This document shows, one piece after another, positions 47,736 through 56,748 of a DNA stretch of 64,000 nt. This DNA is from Symbiodinium natans (taxonomy: Eukaryota > Sar > Dinophyceae > Suessiales > Symbiodiniaceae). A program made the position numbers and the translations under genes. The stretch lies in assembly GCA_905221605.1 (NCBI GenBank), contig CAJNDS010001680.1, forward strand, positions 259,501 to 323,500, given 5' to 3'. The first letter of the stretch is position 1; each line of letters opens with the position of its first letter. The notes beneath the pieces were generated by a model, which was given only the letters and a program-made list of their open reading frames with translations, had not been told where the DNA came from and did no database searches.

Positions 47736-47849
47736 TTTCCGGCTGTCGCATTCGGGAAGAACCGCGGACTCGCCTTGAAGGACTTTGCGGAAGGTTTAGC
47801 AGGGTGCTCGCCCAAGTCTGCGCGCAGGGCCTTCCTACCTAAAGCCTAA
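47736..47849 (+). CDS. Coding-like fragment, 37 codons
   Basis: FPAVAFGKNRGLALKDFAEG and LAGCSPKSARRAFLPKA, to TAA at the edge of a CCCTAAA array. Strong codon pattern. No ATG. No family recognised. Confidence 0.43.
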   Translation, partial: FPAVAFGKNRGLALKDFAEGLAGCSPKSARRAFLPKA

Positions 47850-47859
47850 CCCTAAACCC

Positions 47860-48055
47860 TAAGCCCTAAACCCTAATTAAACCCTAAACCCTATAAACCC
47901 TATAAACCCTCTAAACCCTCTAAACCCTCTAAACCCTCTAAACCCTCTAAACCCTAAACCCTCTAAACCCTCTAAACCCTAAACCCTAAACCCTAAACCC
48001 TAACCCTAAACCCTAAACCCTAAACCCTAAACCCTAACCCTAAACCCCAAACCGC
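47860..48055 (-). repeat. Telomere-type array with CCCTCTAAA block
   Basis: CCCTAAA units, then CCCTATAAA, then about seven CCCTCTAAA nonamers, then CCCTAAA again. At least four local variants in one array. Confidence 0.95.
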
Positions 48056-48082
48056 ACTTTGGAACTTGCATTTTCTCACCAG

Positions 48083-48226
48083 ATGCTACTAAAGATCCTG
48101 GGAAGGGAAGACGAAAAACAGTCCAAAAGCTGCAACGGCTCGGGACCTCGACAGCTGAAGACAACTCTTTGCTTCAGAGCACCCCAAAAAATGAAAGTAG
48201 GATCCCTGTGTCGCACTCAGGTTTAG
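48083..48226 (+). CDS. Exon-like ORF with acceptor and ATG, 47 codons
   Basis: TTGCATTTTCTCACCAG directly precedes ATG. MLLKILGREDEKQSKSCNGS and GPRQLKTTLCFRAPQKMKVG continue to TAG inside TTTAGGG. Either the first coding exon or an internal one. No family recognised. Confidence 0.43.
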   Translation: MLLKILGREDEKQSKSCNGSGPRQLKTTLCFRAPQKMKVGSLCRTQV

Positions 48227-48357
48227 GGTTTGGGTTTAGGGTTGAGGGTTTAGGGTTTAGGTTTTTTTTGGTAGGTCTTAAGCAAATAGCAGAAGAGTAT
48301 CCATAATCGCCATTGACCCAAACCCCATCTCCATGCTCTGTGCTTTCTCCCTCCCAG

Positions 48358-48423
48358 CACCCAACTGTCCAGGACATGGCAAAGAAGATCCTCAAGGCTC
48401 GTGACTGCACTATACCTATAACC
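48358..48423 (+). CDS. Exon-like fragment with strong acceptor
   Basis: GTGCTTTCTCCCTCCCAG leads into HPTVQDMAKKILKARDCTIP and then CCCTAAA repeats. Excellent polypyrimidine tract and codon pattern. Too short to classify. Confidence 0.43.
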
Positions 48424-48544
48424 CTAAACCCTTAACCCTTAACCTTTAAACCCTAAACCCTGTGCTGGTTCACAGTGCAACCGTCAGTTGCTCAGACTCA
48501 GAGTAAACCCCAAACCCTAAGCCCTAAACCCTAAAGAGTTTCCC

Positions 48545-48691
48545 ATGTGGTACATTACCCTTCTGCGGAAACTTCGCGGCGATGGAGCTTCCATCTCTTG
48601 GTGTAAGGGCTTGGGATGTCGGGTTCATTTAGGGTTTGCGGGGGGTTTAGGGTTCAGGGTTCCGGAAGCTTTGTGTTGTGTAGGGCTCTGA
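48545..48691 (+). CDS. ATG-initiated ORF, 48 codons
   Basis: MWYITLLRKLRGDGASISWC then passes two TTTAGGG units in frame and ends EALCCVGL. Only the first 25 codons are credible. Confidence 0.27.
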   Translation: MWYITLLRKLRGDGASISWCKGLGCRVHLGFAGGLGFRVPEALCCVGL

Positions 48692-49096
48692 ACCGGTACA
48701 AGCTGAGAGCTTTCTCTGTTTCCTCTTTCCCCCTTGGGAATGATTTTGTTTGTTTTTGTTTATGTAAAGCCCAAGAGGAGATTAAACATGTTGTTGTTAT
48801 TGAGGTTCTAAGGGGAGTATAGTTTCTTGGTGTGCCTGCGTGCGTTGTCTCTCAGATGTCCTAGCTTGCAGTGTGGCGGTGCCTTTATTTGCATGGTGCT
48901 CTTCATTGATCATGGGTAGTCTTGAGCATCCTCCGCGTCTGAAAACCACGCATCCCCCATCATGCCCACGGAGCATCCTCGACGTTGAGTTGTAACAAGA
49001 ACCCTAGACTAACAGTCCTTAATGGCGACTGCAGTACTCCTTTTTTGCTAACCCCTACTAAGGACATTTGGCATATGGGGGAACATCCCAAGCTAT

Positions 49097-49261
49097 ATGA
49101 GGCGAAATCCAAGCGCTGATCTCCATGTGAGTACGGATATTTTTGACCTAGAATTGCCCTTGAGATCTGCGACCCAGGACCCAGCAGGAGTGCCATACTG
49201 GGTCGTCACAGCAAAGGGAGGCACCGTGTGCCGCATGTACTTTTTTGGGGTTAGGGTTTGA
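49097..49261 (+). CDS. ATG-initiated ORF, 54 codons
   Basis: MRRNPSADLHVSTDIFDLEL and PLRSATQDPAGVPYWVVTAK, then GGTVCRMYFFGVRV and TGA in a TTAGGGTTTG unit. It starts at the right end of a degraded F2 copy (about 49012-49091). The minus-strand ORF 48960-49196 overlaps and is a competitor. No family recognised. Confidence 0.42.
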   Translation: MRRNPSADLHVSTDIFDLELPLRSATQDPAGVPYWVVTAKGGTVCRMYFFGVRV

Positions 49262-49336
49262 GATTTAGGGTCTCGACTTCGTAGGACGCTTGAAGGTCTG
49301 ACTCGAGCGAAGGCGGAGTGAGTGTGAACGTGCATC

Positions 49337-49462
49337 ATGTACCTCTTGCGTGCGCTTGTGTGCCGAAGCAAGGTAGCAACAGCCCCGAAGTGCCCCACAA
49401 ACCGGGTACGTTCAGGAACAAGATTTGCCCATCCTGCGCATCATGTGAATCAGGGCATTTGA
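49337..49462 (+). CDS. ATG-initiated ORF, 41 codons
   Basis: MYLLRALVCRSKVATAPKCP and TNRVRSGTRFAHPAHHVNQG, basic. No array adjacent. Minus-strand competitor ORF 49093-49398. No family recognised. Confidence 0.27.
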   Translation: MYLLRALVCRSKVATAPKCPTNRVRSGTRFAHPAHHVNQGI

Positions 49463-49574
49463 CATCAAAGGTGCGAGAGCATAGCTGAATCTGGGTAGCT
49501 TTCAGCCAGAACCCAACTCCTGCTGAGACTGATTGCCCTAAACCCTAAACCCTAAACCCTAAACCCTAAACCCC

Positions 49575-49700
49575 CAAAATGAGACCTTGCAGGCAAACCG
49601 GACGAAGCCATGGACTCTGGTCCGGTTAGCCAGAATGTCGGCGTCGTTGTCTCAGTGGATGCATGTGTTACCGTATGCTGAAGAACCCCCAGGGGTTTAG
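49575..49700 (+). CDS. Coding-like fragment between facing arrays
   Basis: QNETLQANRTKPWTLVRLAR and MSASLSQWMHVLPYAEEPPG, 41 codons from the CCCTAAA edge to TAG in TTTAGGG. A second frame (SGPVSQNVGVVVSVDACVTV) overlaps. No family recognised. Confidence 0.36.
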   Translation, partial: QNETLQANRTKPWTLVRLARMSASLSQWMHVLPYAEEPPGV

Positions 49701-49999
49701 GGTTTAGGGTTTAAGGTTTAGGGTTACGGGTTTAGGGTGTAAGGTTTAAGGGTTAGGGTTTGGGGTTTGAGGGTTTAACCCTCAATAAATGAAGGATAAC
49801 AATCTCTAGATTGCCCTTCTAAGGAAGAACTTTTTTTTTTGGGGGGGGGAGGGGTTCTTGAGCAATTAGAAGTGTGAGAGTTGTGCACGCAAGTCGCCCC
49901 GTAATCATGAATGTTCTGAGTGTTGCGATGCACTTTTGTCGCAACCCCCTTCCCAAACCCAGGGTTATTGAGCGCCTGGTCTAAGGTGTAGCACCTAGG

Positions 50000-50560
50000 T
50001 TTTAGCGTTTATCAATACACTTTTGTTTTTTCTTCTTCGGCCATTGCTTCTGCATTTATTCAAAAAAGTGGCAATTTGAGGGGATGTTTTTTTTGCCGAA
50101 ACACCTCCAAGGAAAAAAAAACAAAATGATCGGGAATTCCTTAGATTTTAAAAACACCTAAGACAAGTGACTTTCACACAAACGCCCCAAGGTCACTTTC
50201 GTAGTATCTGAGTATGTTAACAAGCAAGTCATTCTGGTCATTTTAAGATATCATGTTTTTGCACTTCACCAAAACAAATATAGAAGCAATTGTGGTGTTC
50301 TAAAATTCTGTCGGTTAATGTCTGTCCTTCTACACCGCATGGAACCCAAGCATGTCGTTTGTACCAATTTCGTGCTTACCATTCACATATATATATATAT
50401 ATATGTACATATATATATTGGAGTGTGCTTCGTTTGAAGCGAAATGCGTAACCCAAAGAAGACAGACGACACTCACTGGGAAAATGACCCTGCCTTGAGG
50501 GTTTTTGTTGTTAATCCCTAATGGTCCAGTGTGCCCATATTAATGTAATGTAGTATATAC
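50000..50560. other. AT-rich unique sequence, no gene or array seen
   Basis: About 560 bp lacking TTTAGGG units, with T- and A-runs and a (TA)n microsatellite at 50388-50420. TCACTTT-type motifs recur. I see no convincing ORF. Confidence 0.5.
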
Positions 50561-50792
50561 TGCGCCCAAAAGCTACTGTAGAGGAACCCCTCTACAGCCC
50601 ACGTACCCTAGACCCTAAACCCTAAACCTTACTACATAGTACATGGACCCTTAGGGAATGTTAGGGGAGGGATACGCCTGAGCACGAGGTGCATGAACGC
50701 CCGGCGTCGACCTACTGGTAGTGTGTTACAGGGAAGTAGGGCTTAGGACTTTGAGGGTTTAGGGTTTGGGGTTTAGGGTTTAGGGTTTAGGG

Positions 50793-50894
50793 ACAGCAGG
50801 GGGCTATGCATTCCGTGGCGATTCAGCCAACAACCGGGCTGTGAGAATCCTCGGAGCCAGGGTGTTTATGGCTCTGCCAACAGTTAGGGTTTAG
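50793..50894 (+). CDS. Coding-like fragment between arrays
   Basis: TAGGYAFRGDSANNRAVRIL and GARVFMALPTVRV, 33 codons to TAG. Good codon pattern (GGC GAT TCA GCC AAC AAC CGG). No family recognised. Confidence 0.4.
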   Translation, partial: TAGGYAFRGDSANNRAVRILGARVFMALPTVRV

Positions 50895-51011
50895 GGTTGA
50901 GGGTATATACATACTATTACACAAAAAGGGGTAACCGTTTCTTGGGCTAGGGTACTAAGCCCCGAAGAAAAGGATGTTGGCTGACACCTCCGTTGGATCT
51001 CCCTTTTGCAG

Positions 51012-51107
51012 TCAAACGCCTCCCAATACAAACGAATCCTCGACGTCTTGGCAGCTGAGGTCATGATGGCCTGCCAGAAGAATGGCCAAATGGTGGCTTG
51101 GTTAAGG
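51012..51107 (+). CDS. Exon-like fragment with strong acceptor
   Basis: GATCTCCCTTTTGCAG precedes SNASQYKRILDVLAAEVMMA and CQKNGQMVAWL, helix-like, ending at TTTAGGG. A consistent coding codon pattern. One of the best exon candidates. No family recognised. Confidence 0.47.
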
Positions 51108-51121
51108 GTTTTTAGGGTTTA

Positions 51122-51335
51122 GGGTTGAGGGTTTAGCTTTCCTATACTGCATACGAAGTGCTTGCGCTCTGTGTCTCTGTAAAGTATACACCCAAGGCCC
51201 AAGACGCGTGTTTAGGAGGCTACCATCACTGACGCCCAGAAGACCTGCATCTTTAGTTCTGAACTCTTGATCACACGCTTTCTTTCCGATACTTCCCAGT
51301 TGTTGACTGCAATTTGTTCTAGGGCTGTGCTTCAT
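51122..51335 (-). CDS. Minus-strand ATG-initiated ORF, about 70 codons
   Basis: MKHSPRTNCSQQLGSIGKKA and CDQEFRTKDAGLLGVSDGSL, later LGPWVYTLQRHRAQALRMQY, before entering CCCTAAA-type DNA. Its ATG overlaps the ATG of the divergent ORF at 51334. No family recognised. Confidence 0.38.
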
Positions 51336-51540
51336 GCTGCGTGGCTATGAAACCTGCACCTTCGGACAGCAAAGCCTAGCAGGCTGCATCACCGGCAGGC
51401 TTTGTGCGCCTACTGTCTGCTCATCAGTCCTGACGTCTTTTCTAATGTACCTCCCTCTTGTCAGCCTACATGAAAGACTGGACAAAGCACATTTGGCGGG
51501 GCACTTGGGCTTTATTGCCGGGCATGGCTGCCCCCCTTAA
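51334..51540 (+). CDS. ATG-initiated ORF, 68 codons
   Basis: MLRGYETCTFGQQSLAGCIT, then CAPTVCSSVLTSFLMYLPLV, a possible membrane-associated stretch, and a polar end. Divergent from and overlapping the start of the minus-strand ORF. No family recognised. Confidence 0.33.
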   Translation: MLRGYETCTFGQQSLAGCITGRLCAPTVCSSVLTSFLMYLPLVSLHERLDKAHLAGHLGFIAGHGCPP

Positions 51541-51674
51541 ATCTACATAAACTCCTCCCCATTAAAATCATATAAACCCCCGGGCCGGTGTAAACAGCAA
51601 CAAAAAAAACTTCGACTGTTCTGGGGAGGGGGGGGGGGGGGGGGCACACACTAAAACAGGTGCAACATTGCAAG

Positions 51675-51878
51675 CTACCACCTGCCTGTAGCTGCCAGAC
51701 GCCCCAGGAACTGTAGCACCCTGGACCCCAAACAGTCAAGCTTGATGTTATAGAGGGGCTCAAGTAAAAGCCGGTTCAACATAAGTGCCGCACAGCTGGC
51801 AAAGTAAGGCCCCCCCGTCCTTGCATGAGGGAGGCTTAGGCGCTGGGACCCAACGAGGCCTCTAAACCCTCGAAACAC
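51675..51878 (-). CDS. Minus-strand ORF, 67 codons
   Basis: LPHARTGGPYFASCAALMLN and RLLLEPLYNIKLDCLGSRVL, then QFLGRLAATGRW. It overlaps another minus-strand frame (51512-51763) that is crossed by a poly-C run. No family recognised. Confidence 0.33.
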   Translation of the reverse strand: MFRGFRGLVGSQRLSLPHARTGGPYFASCAALMLNRLLLEPLYNIKLDCLGSRVLQFLGRLAATGRW

Positions 51879-52591
51879 TTCACCCCTTGAAACCCTCAGC
51901 CCTTGAAACTCTGAACCCTAAAACCCTTGAAACCTTGAGCCCTACAGCCTCAAGCACCCGCACCCTGAAACAAACCCTGTGGCGGTTGACAAGCAACCCT
52001 CTGACGAGGGCAATTGACCCGACTCGACTGCAACTCTTAAAAGGGAAAGAACGCTGCACAACAATCTGCAGGCAAGAGCTTCTACATATGTGTATATACA
52101 TATGTATATACATATATAACATATATAGTCTGATGTTATATTTTCTATACCGTTTGTTGTATGCATATGTGCATGTATACCTATATATATATATATATAA
52201 ATAAGTATGTATGTATGTTATGGATGTATTCAGTCATAGCCACCCCCTAAATCCGCCCCGACCCCTGATTTAAGGAGCCCACACCAGCACCTTCGGCCCC
52301 TCCTGCGACCTCGCTGCACAACAGCTTAAAGCGAGCCGGAACCAGTTTAGGAGTTTAGGGTTTAGGGTTTAGGGTTTAGGGTTTAGGGTGTTGGCAGGAA
52401 TCCCAGCAAGCTTGTCTCAGTCTGGGTTCAAAAGGGTTTAGGGTGTAGTAGCAGGGCGCGGGGAGGGTAGAAGGTAGAGGGGGGGGAGAGATCAGGGTTT
52501 TGCAAAAAGGGCTTAGGGTCTGGCAGAGGTCAAAGCGGTGTAGGGTTTGGTAGCTGCATGGTCCCTTCCTATGGTCCCTACCTTCTTTACA

Positions 52592-52685
52592 GGGTTCTGA
52601 AGTGCTCGTATTGGTTCTTGGGTTCTTTTGGGGATATAAGGGTCCCCCCATCTAAGGGCACATATGAAGGGACCATTTGGCTGCC
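52592..52685. mobile_element. Fold-back-like repeat, copy 2
   Basis: TTTACAGGGTTCTGAAGTGC and GATATAAGGGTCCCCCCATC correspond to 9210-9292. Confidence 0.4.
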
Positions 52686-52881
52686 CTTAGAGTTTAGGGC
52701 GCTTCGGGGTTCAGGATTTCGGGTTTAGGAAGTTTGGGGTGTAGGGTTTCCTCAATCACACGCGAAGCCCGCGCCTCGGGTTGAGTTTCAAGGCCGCAGT
52801 GACATGAATGCTGAGTAGGTAAGATTTGGGTATGATAAAACCTCAACCGTAAACCTAAACCCCCTAAGCCCTAAACCCTAA

Positions 52882-53046
52882 AGGTTAGCTGTGTCTTACC
52901 CTAGGGTTACTGCGCCATCGAGTCAGGAAGTCGACGTGTTTGCGCCTGGACTCGGTGCGATTCCGCGACTCTTCAAAGGCTCGGTGCTGTTGTTCCTTCA
53001 ATTGGTCTTCGGTTTAGGGTTTCAGGGTTTAGGGTTTAGGGTTTGA
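52882..53046 (+). CDS. Coding-like fragment between facing arrays
   Basis: RLAVSYPRVTAPSSQEVDVF and APGLGAIPRLFKGSVLLFLQ, then LVFG into TTTAGGG and TGA. GC3-rich codons (GAA GTC GAC GTG TTT GCG). Hydrophobic C-terminal half. No family recognised. Confidence 0.43.
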   Translation, partial: RLAVSYPRVTAPSSQEVDVFAPGLGAIPRLFKGSVLLFLQLVFGLGFQGLGFRV

Positions 53047-53086
53047 GGACTGAAGTTTAGGGCCTTAGGGTTTGGAGGGCCGTGGC

Positions 53087-53461
53087 ATGTCTCATAACAC
53101 AAGTTCACCCTATGCTTTTCATACCATCACTGTAGGATCCTTCTTTGGGGGGTGGGGGGCTTCGGTATTGCCATGTTTTTCACATTTTGTAGGTCACTCC
53201 GAGATATTGCGCCGCCAGTGGCTGTGGTGTGTCGCTGTCGCGCAGCAGCCTAGACGTCTTATACGCCTGGAACCTCGGCCGACACTACAAATTGGAGGAT
53301 ACTATGAATTAGAGCCTGCACTTGAGTTTTTACATAGAAGCCCTTACTCCATGGATTCCCCTCTGGTGAACCCTAAGACCCTAATCTCGAACACCCCCCA
53401 CGCCCCACCCCGATTTCCCTCAAACCGAAACCCCCAAACACCCCTAAACCCTAAACCCTAA
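53087..53461 (+). CDS. ATG-initiated ORF of 124 codons
   Basis: The longest ATG-started frame of ordinary complexity. MSHNTSSPYAFHTITVGSFF, later HSEILRRQWLWCVAVAQQPR, TLQIGGYYELEPALEFLHRS, then a proline-rich end merging into CCCTAAA (TPLNPKP). No signal peptide, no recognised domain. It could be a genuine small protein gene or a merged exon. Confidence 0.42.
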   Translation: MSHNTSSPYAFHTITVGSFFGGWGASVLPCFSHFVGHSEILRRQWLWCVAVAQQPRRLIRLEPRPTLQIGGYYELEPALEFLHRSPYSMDSPLVNPKTLISNTPHAPPRFPSNRNPQTPLNPKP

Positions 53462-53517
53462 ACCCTAAACCCTTGAAGCTCGCAGGTGCCACCTTCCTCT
53501 GAGTCTCTGCAGCCTGC

Positions 53518-53589
53518 ATGGGGCCGGAAAAAAAAGAATGCGAACAGATGCCTGGACTCGGGGTTGGTTTTGTTTTCTTGTTGGTTTAG
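53518..53589 (+). CDS. Short ATG-initiated ORF between facing arrays
   Basis: MGPEKKECEQMPGLGVGFVF then LLV and TAG in TTTAGGG. Polar start and hydrophobic end. Short, low weight. Confidence 0.22.
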   Translation: MGPEKKECEQMPGLGVGFVFLLV

Positions 53590-53650
53590 GGTTTAGGGTT
53601 TAGGGTTTAGGGTTTAGGGCTTAGGGCTTAGGGTTTAGGGTTTAGGGTTT
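53583..53650 (+). repeat. Telomere-type array (TTTAGGG)
   Basis: Nine units including two CTTAGGG variants side by side. Confidence 0.94.
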
Positions 53651-53664
53651 GGCAATATTCCCCC

Positions 53665-53761
53665 CTGGTTCCCAGTAGGGAATGAGGGAATGAGGGCCCT
53701 ATAGAATCCCTTAAAGGGTGTATGTAGGGCCCTCATTCCCTCATTCCCTACTAAGAACCAG
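53665..53761. mobile_element. F7 fold-back element, long near-perfect arms
   Basis: CTGGTTCCCAGTAGGGAATG and CATTCCCTACTAAGAACCAG. The arms extend about 37 bp through GAGGGAATGAGGGCCCTA and its complement, so nearly the whole element is a hairpin. Confidence 0.9.
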
Positions 53762-53769
53762 CCAGTTGT

Positions 53770-53985
53770 TTTCTTGTTGGCACAATTCTTGCGGTTGTGG
53801 TTGTGGCTTAATTTATTATCGTTGTTATGTTTCATGCTAACTGCTAGTGTTCTGTAATATTCGCTGAGGATTGTGGGTATTCCTGCTGTTTGTAGTTTCT
53901 CTACTATTTGTTATTGATTTTATTATTATGGTTCTTGTTTTTCTTTTTCTGCAAAACTTACTATGGTGATGGTGATGACTAACAT
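53770..53985. other. AT-rich TTATTG low-complexity patch
   Basis: Reiterated GTTGTGG, TTATTATTATGG and TTTTTCTTTTTCTG motifs. No gene. Similar in style to 28480-28545, 40612-40790 and 55650-55830. Confidence 0.5.
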
Positions 53986-53987
53986 GT

Positions 53988-54242
53988 GTGAACTTCTTGC
54001 TAAGTTTTACATCACTCATCACGGTGGGAGTATTTGTTCATCTAGTTGTTGTCACTCGCCTGTTGCTTAAAAAGCCTGAAACGTGCGGAACTCCTTTTTT
54101 GCGTGGACACTTGAGTACAGGCATGCAAAGGCAGATCAGAACCGCCACGGAAAGGGTCTCTGATGAAAGGTTCCTGCGTGGTAAGCCCTCTGGAACACCA
54201 CACCCTACAGGGTCAAACCCTCGACCCCTCATATCATCATGA
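53988..54242 (+). CDS. ORF with a membrane segment, 84 codons
   Basis: NFLLSFTSLITVGVFVHLVV is a strong hydrophobic span. It is followed by a basic soluble part (RTATERVSDERFLRGKPSGT). No ATG at the start, since the first codon is GTG after a stop, so an upstream exon would be needed. No family recognised. Confidence 0.38.
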   Translation: MNFLLSFTSLITVGVFVHLVVVTRLLLKKPETCGTPFLRGHLSTGMQRQIRTATERVSDERFLRGKPSGTPHPTGSNPRPLISS

Positions 54243-54362
54243 TTATTCTTAGTTCGCCTTCTGCGAAGGAGGGTTGACTCCCTCAAATCCTGAACCCGAG
54301 ACCCTAAAATAAACCCAGACCCTAGACCCTAAACCCTAAAAACCCAAAACCCTATAAACCCT

Positions 54363-54452
54363 GCGCGGGCAAGGTTTGACGTCATCATGCAGCCAGCGCC
54401 GTCGACGGGAGGCCCGGGGTTCTTTGGTTTGGCATCGCAACCCTGGGCTTAG
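54363..54452 (+). CDS. Coding-like fragment between facing arrays
   Basis: ARARFDVIMQPAPSTGGPGF and FGLASQPWA, 29 codons. Left CCCTATAAACC, right TTTAGGG. No family recognised. Confidence 0.36.
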   Translation, partial: ARARFDVIMQPAPSTGGPGFFGLASQPWA

Positions 54453-54521
54453 GGTTTAGGGTATAGGGTTTACGGTCTAGGGTTTAGGGTTTAGGGGGTT
54501 TAGGGTTTAGGGTGGGGGTCT

Positions 54522-54626
54522 ATGCGGGGTGGGGGAGGGCTTTACATACCAGTGCAGGGAGAGTACTTCGACCTAACGTGGAATTCTGGTCAAGTTGCGC
54601 TCAGCCATGAGAGGAAGGAGTCGTAA
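54522..54626 (+). CDS. ATG-initiated ORF, 34 codons
   Basis: MRGGGGLYIPVQGEYFDLTW and NSGQVALSHERKES, beta-strand-like. It starts shortly after a TTTAGGG array. No family recognised. Confidence 0.35.
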   Translation: MRGGGGLYIPVQGEYFDLTWNSGQVALSHERKES

Positions 54627-54691
54627 CATACTGGCAGTGTTTCGGGCTGCTTTCGCCTAAGGCTCAAGGGATTAAGACTCGTACCCCGAAT

Positions 54692-54868
54692 ATGCTCCCA
54701 ATATGGCCCTTATACTACCTTAAGGACCTTTAGAAAGGATCCCCAAAACTATGCTCCTAATATGGCCCTTATACTTCCTTAAGGACCTTTAGAAAGGATC
54801 CCCAAACCTATGCTCCTAATATGGCCTTTATACTACCTTAAGGGCCTCAAGGACCTTGAGAAAAGATT
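54692..54868 (+). repeat. 59-bp tandem repeat, three copies (F9 relative)
   Basis: Units at 54692, 54751 and 54810 share ATGCTCC(C/T)AATATGGCC, CCTTAAGGACCTTTAGAAAG and GATCCCCAAA. Confidence 0.92.
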
Positions 54869-54974
54869 CCCGAAAACGCAAGGGTACAGCCCTAGAGGTC
54901 CCTGGAAAGTTTTTCGCCCTGGAGCTCAAGACAAGAGGAGCTTCAGGGCTTTGGCAGAAACCCTCAAGCAATCT

Positions 54975-55060
54975 AAACCCTAAACCCTAAACCCTTTCAA
55001 CCCTATAAACCCTATAAACCCTATAAACCCTATAAACCCTATAAACCCTATAAACCCTAA
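54975..55060 (-). repeat. Array of CCCTATAAA nonamers
   Basis: Three CCCTAAA units followed by seven CCCTATAAA nonamers. Confidence 0.95.
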
Positions 55061-55288
55061 GCCTGAAGGCTACCCCAGCAAAGCCTCCACGGCCAGCACC
55101 ACTGTGCCACTTGGCGAACTCAAGCTGCTTCTGCCTCTTTGGAGTTTGGAGCTTTGGACTTGCTTCAGGGCTTGCTTGGGTTTCGGATTTTGGGCTAGGG
55201 TGAGCTGTGGACATTTAGGACTCAGGGTTTCAAGGGAGTTTCGTGCAACGACCATCGTCTTGCCTTCCTTCAGAGGGATTTGGGGCAT
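55040..55288 (-). CDS. Minus-strand ORFs in two frames, ATG-initiated
   Basis: Frame A (55288-55070): MPQIPLKEGKTMVVARNSLE and KQALKQVQSSKLQRGRSSLS. Frame B (from 55214): MSTAHPSPKSETQASPEASP and KLQTPKRQKQLEFAKWHSGA. Both are plausible and overlap. A one-base frame change would link them. No family recognised. Confidence 0.33.
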
Positions 55289-55323
55289 TTAGGGTTTCAG
55301 AGTTTGGGGCTTATGGCTTTGGG

Positions 55324-55410
55324 ATGTTCGAGGAAGCCTTTTTTGCGTGCGTCGCACTTCTGCTACAACTGTATGCAGCCGAAGCTTCAAAGCTTCACGC
55401 CCCCAGATGA
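55324..55410 (+). CDS. Short ATG-initiated ORF
   Basis: MFEEAFFACVALLLQLYAAE and ASKLHAPR, 28 codons, hydrophobic and possibly signal-like. It ends 15 bp before a TTTAGGG array. Confidence 0.3.
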   Translation: MFEEAFFACVALLLQLYAAEASKLHAPR

Positions 55411-55424
55411 GGCCCCAAGAGACC

Positions 55425-55495
55425 AGGTTTAGGGTTTAGGGTTTAGGGTTTAGGGTTTAGGGTTTAGGGTTTAGGGTTTAGGGTTTAGGGTTGGG
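55425..55495 (+). repeat. Telomere-type array (TTTAGGG)
   Basis: Ten perfect units. Confidence 0.96.
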
Positions 55496-55509
55496 ATTAA
55501 TTGGGGTTT

Positions 55510-55701
55510 ATGGTCAAGGGTTTCGGGCTAGAGGCTTGCTGTAATACAGCGCGGATGCTGTTAAGGTTAGGATGCAGAAAGAATAAGACTCCTTGTGCCG
55601 TCAAGATGTACCATTGCTATTCCTGTCGATTCTTCCTACAATTTCCACGTACGATCATCAATTACGATTACTATGGGTATGACTCTATGACTATGACTTG
55701 A
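55510..55701 (+). CDS. ATG-initiated ORF, cysteine-rich
   Basis: MVKGFGLEACCNTARMLLRL, GCRKNKTPCAVKMYHCYSCR and FFLQFPRT precede an AT-rich tail. Cysteines in CC, C, C, CYSC spacing. No named zinc finger recognised. The last 15 codons derive from a TAT/GAT repeat. Confidence 0.36.
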   Translation: MVKGFGLEACCNTARMLLRLGCRKNKTPCAVKMYHCYSCRFFLQFPRTIINYDYYGYDSMTMT

Positions 55702-55917
55702 ACCGTGCCTGCAACTATGCCTGGTACTTCTACTCATACTTTTCACCATTTCTAGTAAGGTCATCATGGTTGCGGTGGTTGTTGCTATTGTGTTGTGGTT
55801 ATTGTGATAGTCCTCGAAGAAATAAAAAAAAGAATAGCAGTCAGACATGACAACAGCTCGAAATCGAATGACTTCGAGCTAGCGTAGGCGTAGAAGACCT
55901 TTAAGCAACTTCTTGTT

Positions 55918-56050
55918 TCTATATATATATATACACATACACACATATACATATATATATATATACATATATCTATATATATATTTATTTATTTATATTT
56001 ATTTAGCACTGTATTTATTTTTGCGCACATTATAGTACAACACTTTATTA
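55918..56050. repeat. (TA)n, (AC)n and TTTA microsatellite tract
   Basis: Alternating TA and CA repeats followed by ATTTATTTATATTT. No gene. Continues as non-coding DNA to a G12 run at about 56176. Confidence 0.8.
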
Positions 56051-56282
56051 TACGCCAACGTGTTGTAATTGAGGTTCATAGGGCCCCATCCTGGGAGACC
56101 AGGGCTCACAGTTCTCCCCGCACGAACCTTGGGATGTTTACTTACGTTATAGAGTTTTTAATTTTTCAGCCCGGGGGGGGGGGGGGAGTTCATGGGGGGG
56201 GGTAGGTACCTAGGGAGCCTAAGGGAAGCTTAGGGAGCCTTAGAGAGTAGTGGGGAGTTATACCTGCCTTAAGAACCCCCCT

Positions 56283-56700
56283 CAAACCCTCAACCCTAAA
56301 CCCTAAACCCTAAACCCTAAACCCTAAACCCTAAACCCTAAACCCTAAACCCTAAACCCTAAACCCTAAACCCTAAACCCTAAACCCTAAACCCCCTAAA
56401 CCCTAAACCCTAAACCCTAACCCTTAACCCTAAACCCTAAACCCCTTAAACCCTTAACCCTTAACCCTTAACCCTTAACCCTTAACCCTTAACCCTTAAC
56501 CCTTAAACCTTAACCCTTAACCCTTAACCCTTAACCCTTAACCCTTAACCCTTAACCCTTAACCCTTAACCCTTAACCCTTAACCCTTAACCCTTAACCC
56601 TTAACCCTTAACCCTTAACCCTAACCCTAAACCCTTAACCCTAAACCCTAAAACCCTTAAACCCTAAACCCTAAACCCTAACCCCCCTTGAACCCCCCTC
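56283..56700 (-). repeat. Longest array, CCCTAAA changing to CCCTTAA
   Basis: About 16 CCCTAAA units, a mixed zone, then about 24 consecutive CCCTTAA units (56445-56620), then CCCTAAA again. In total about 415 bp, or roughly 59 heptamers. The CCCTTAA block is very homogeneous, so it expanded recently. Confidence 0.97.
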
Positions 56701-56748
56701 CCTTAAGAACCCTATAAGTACGGGAGTGGAGTCGCAAGGCACCTCAAG

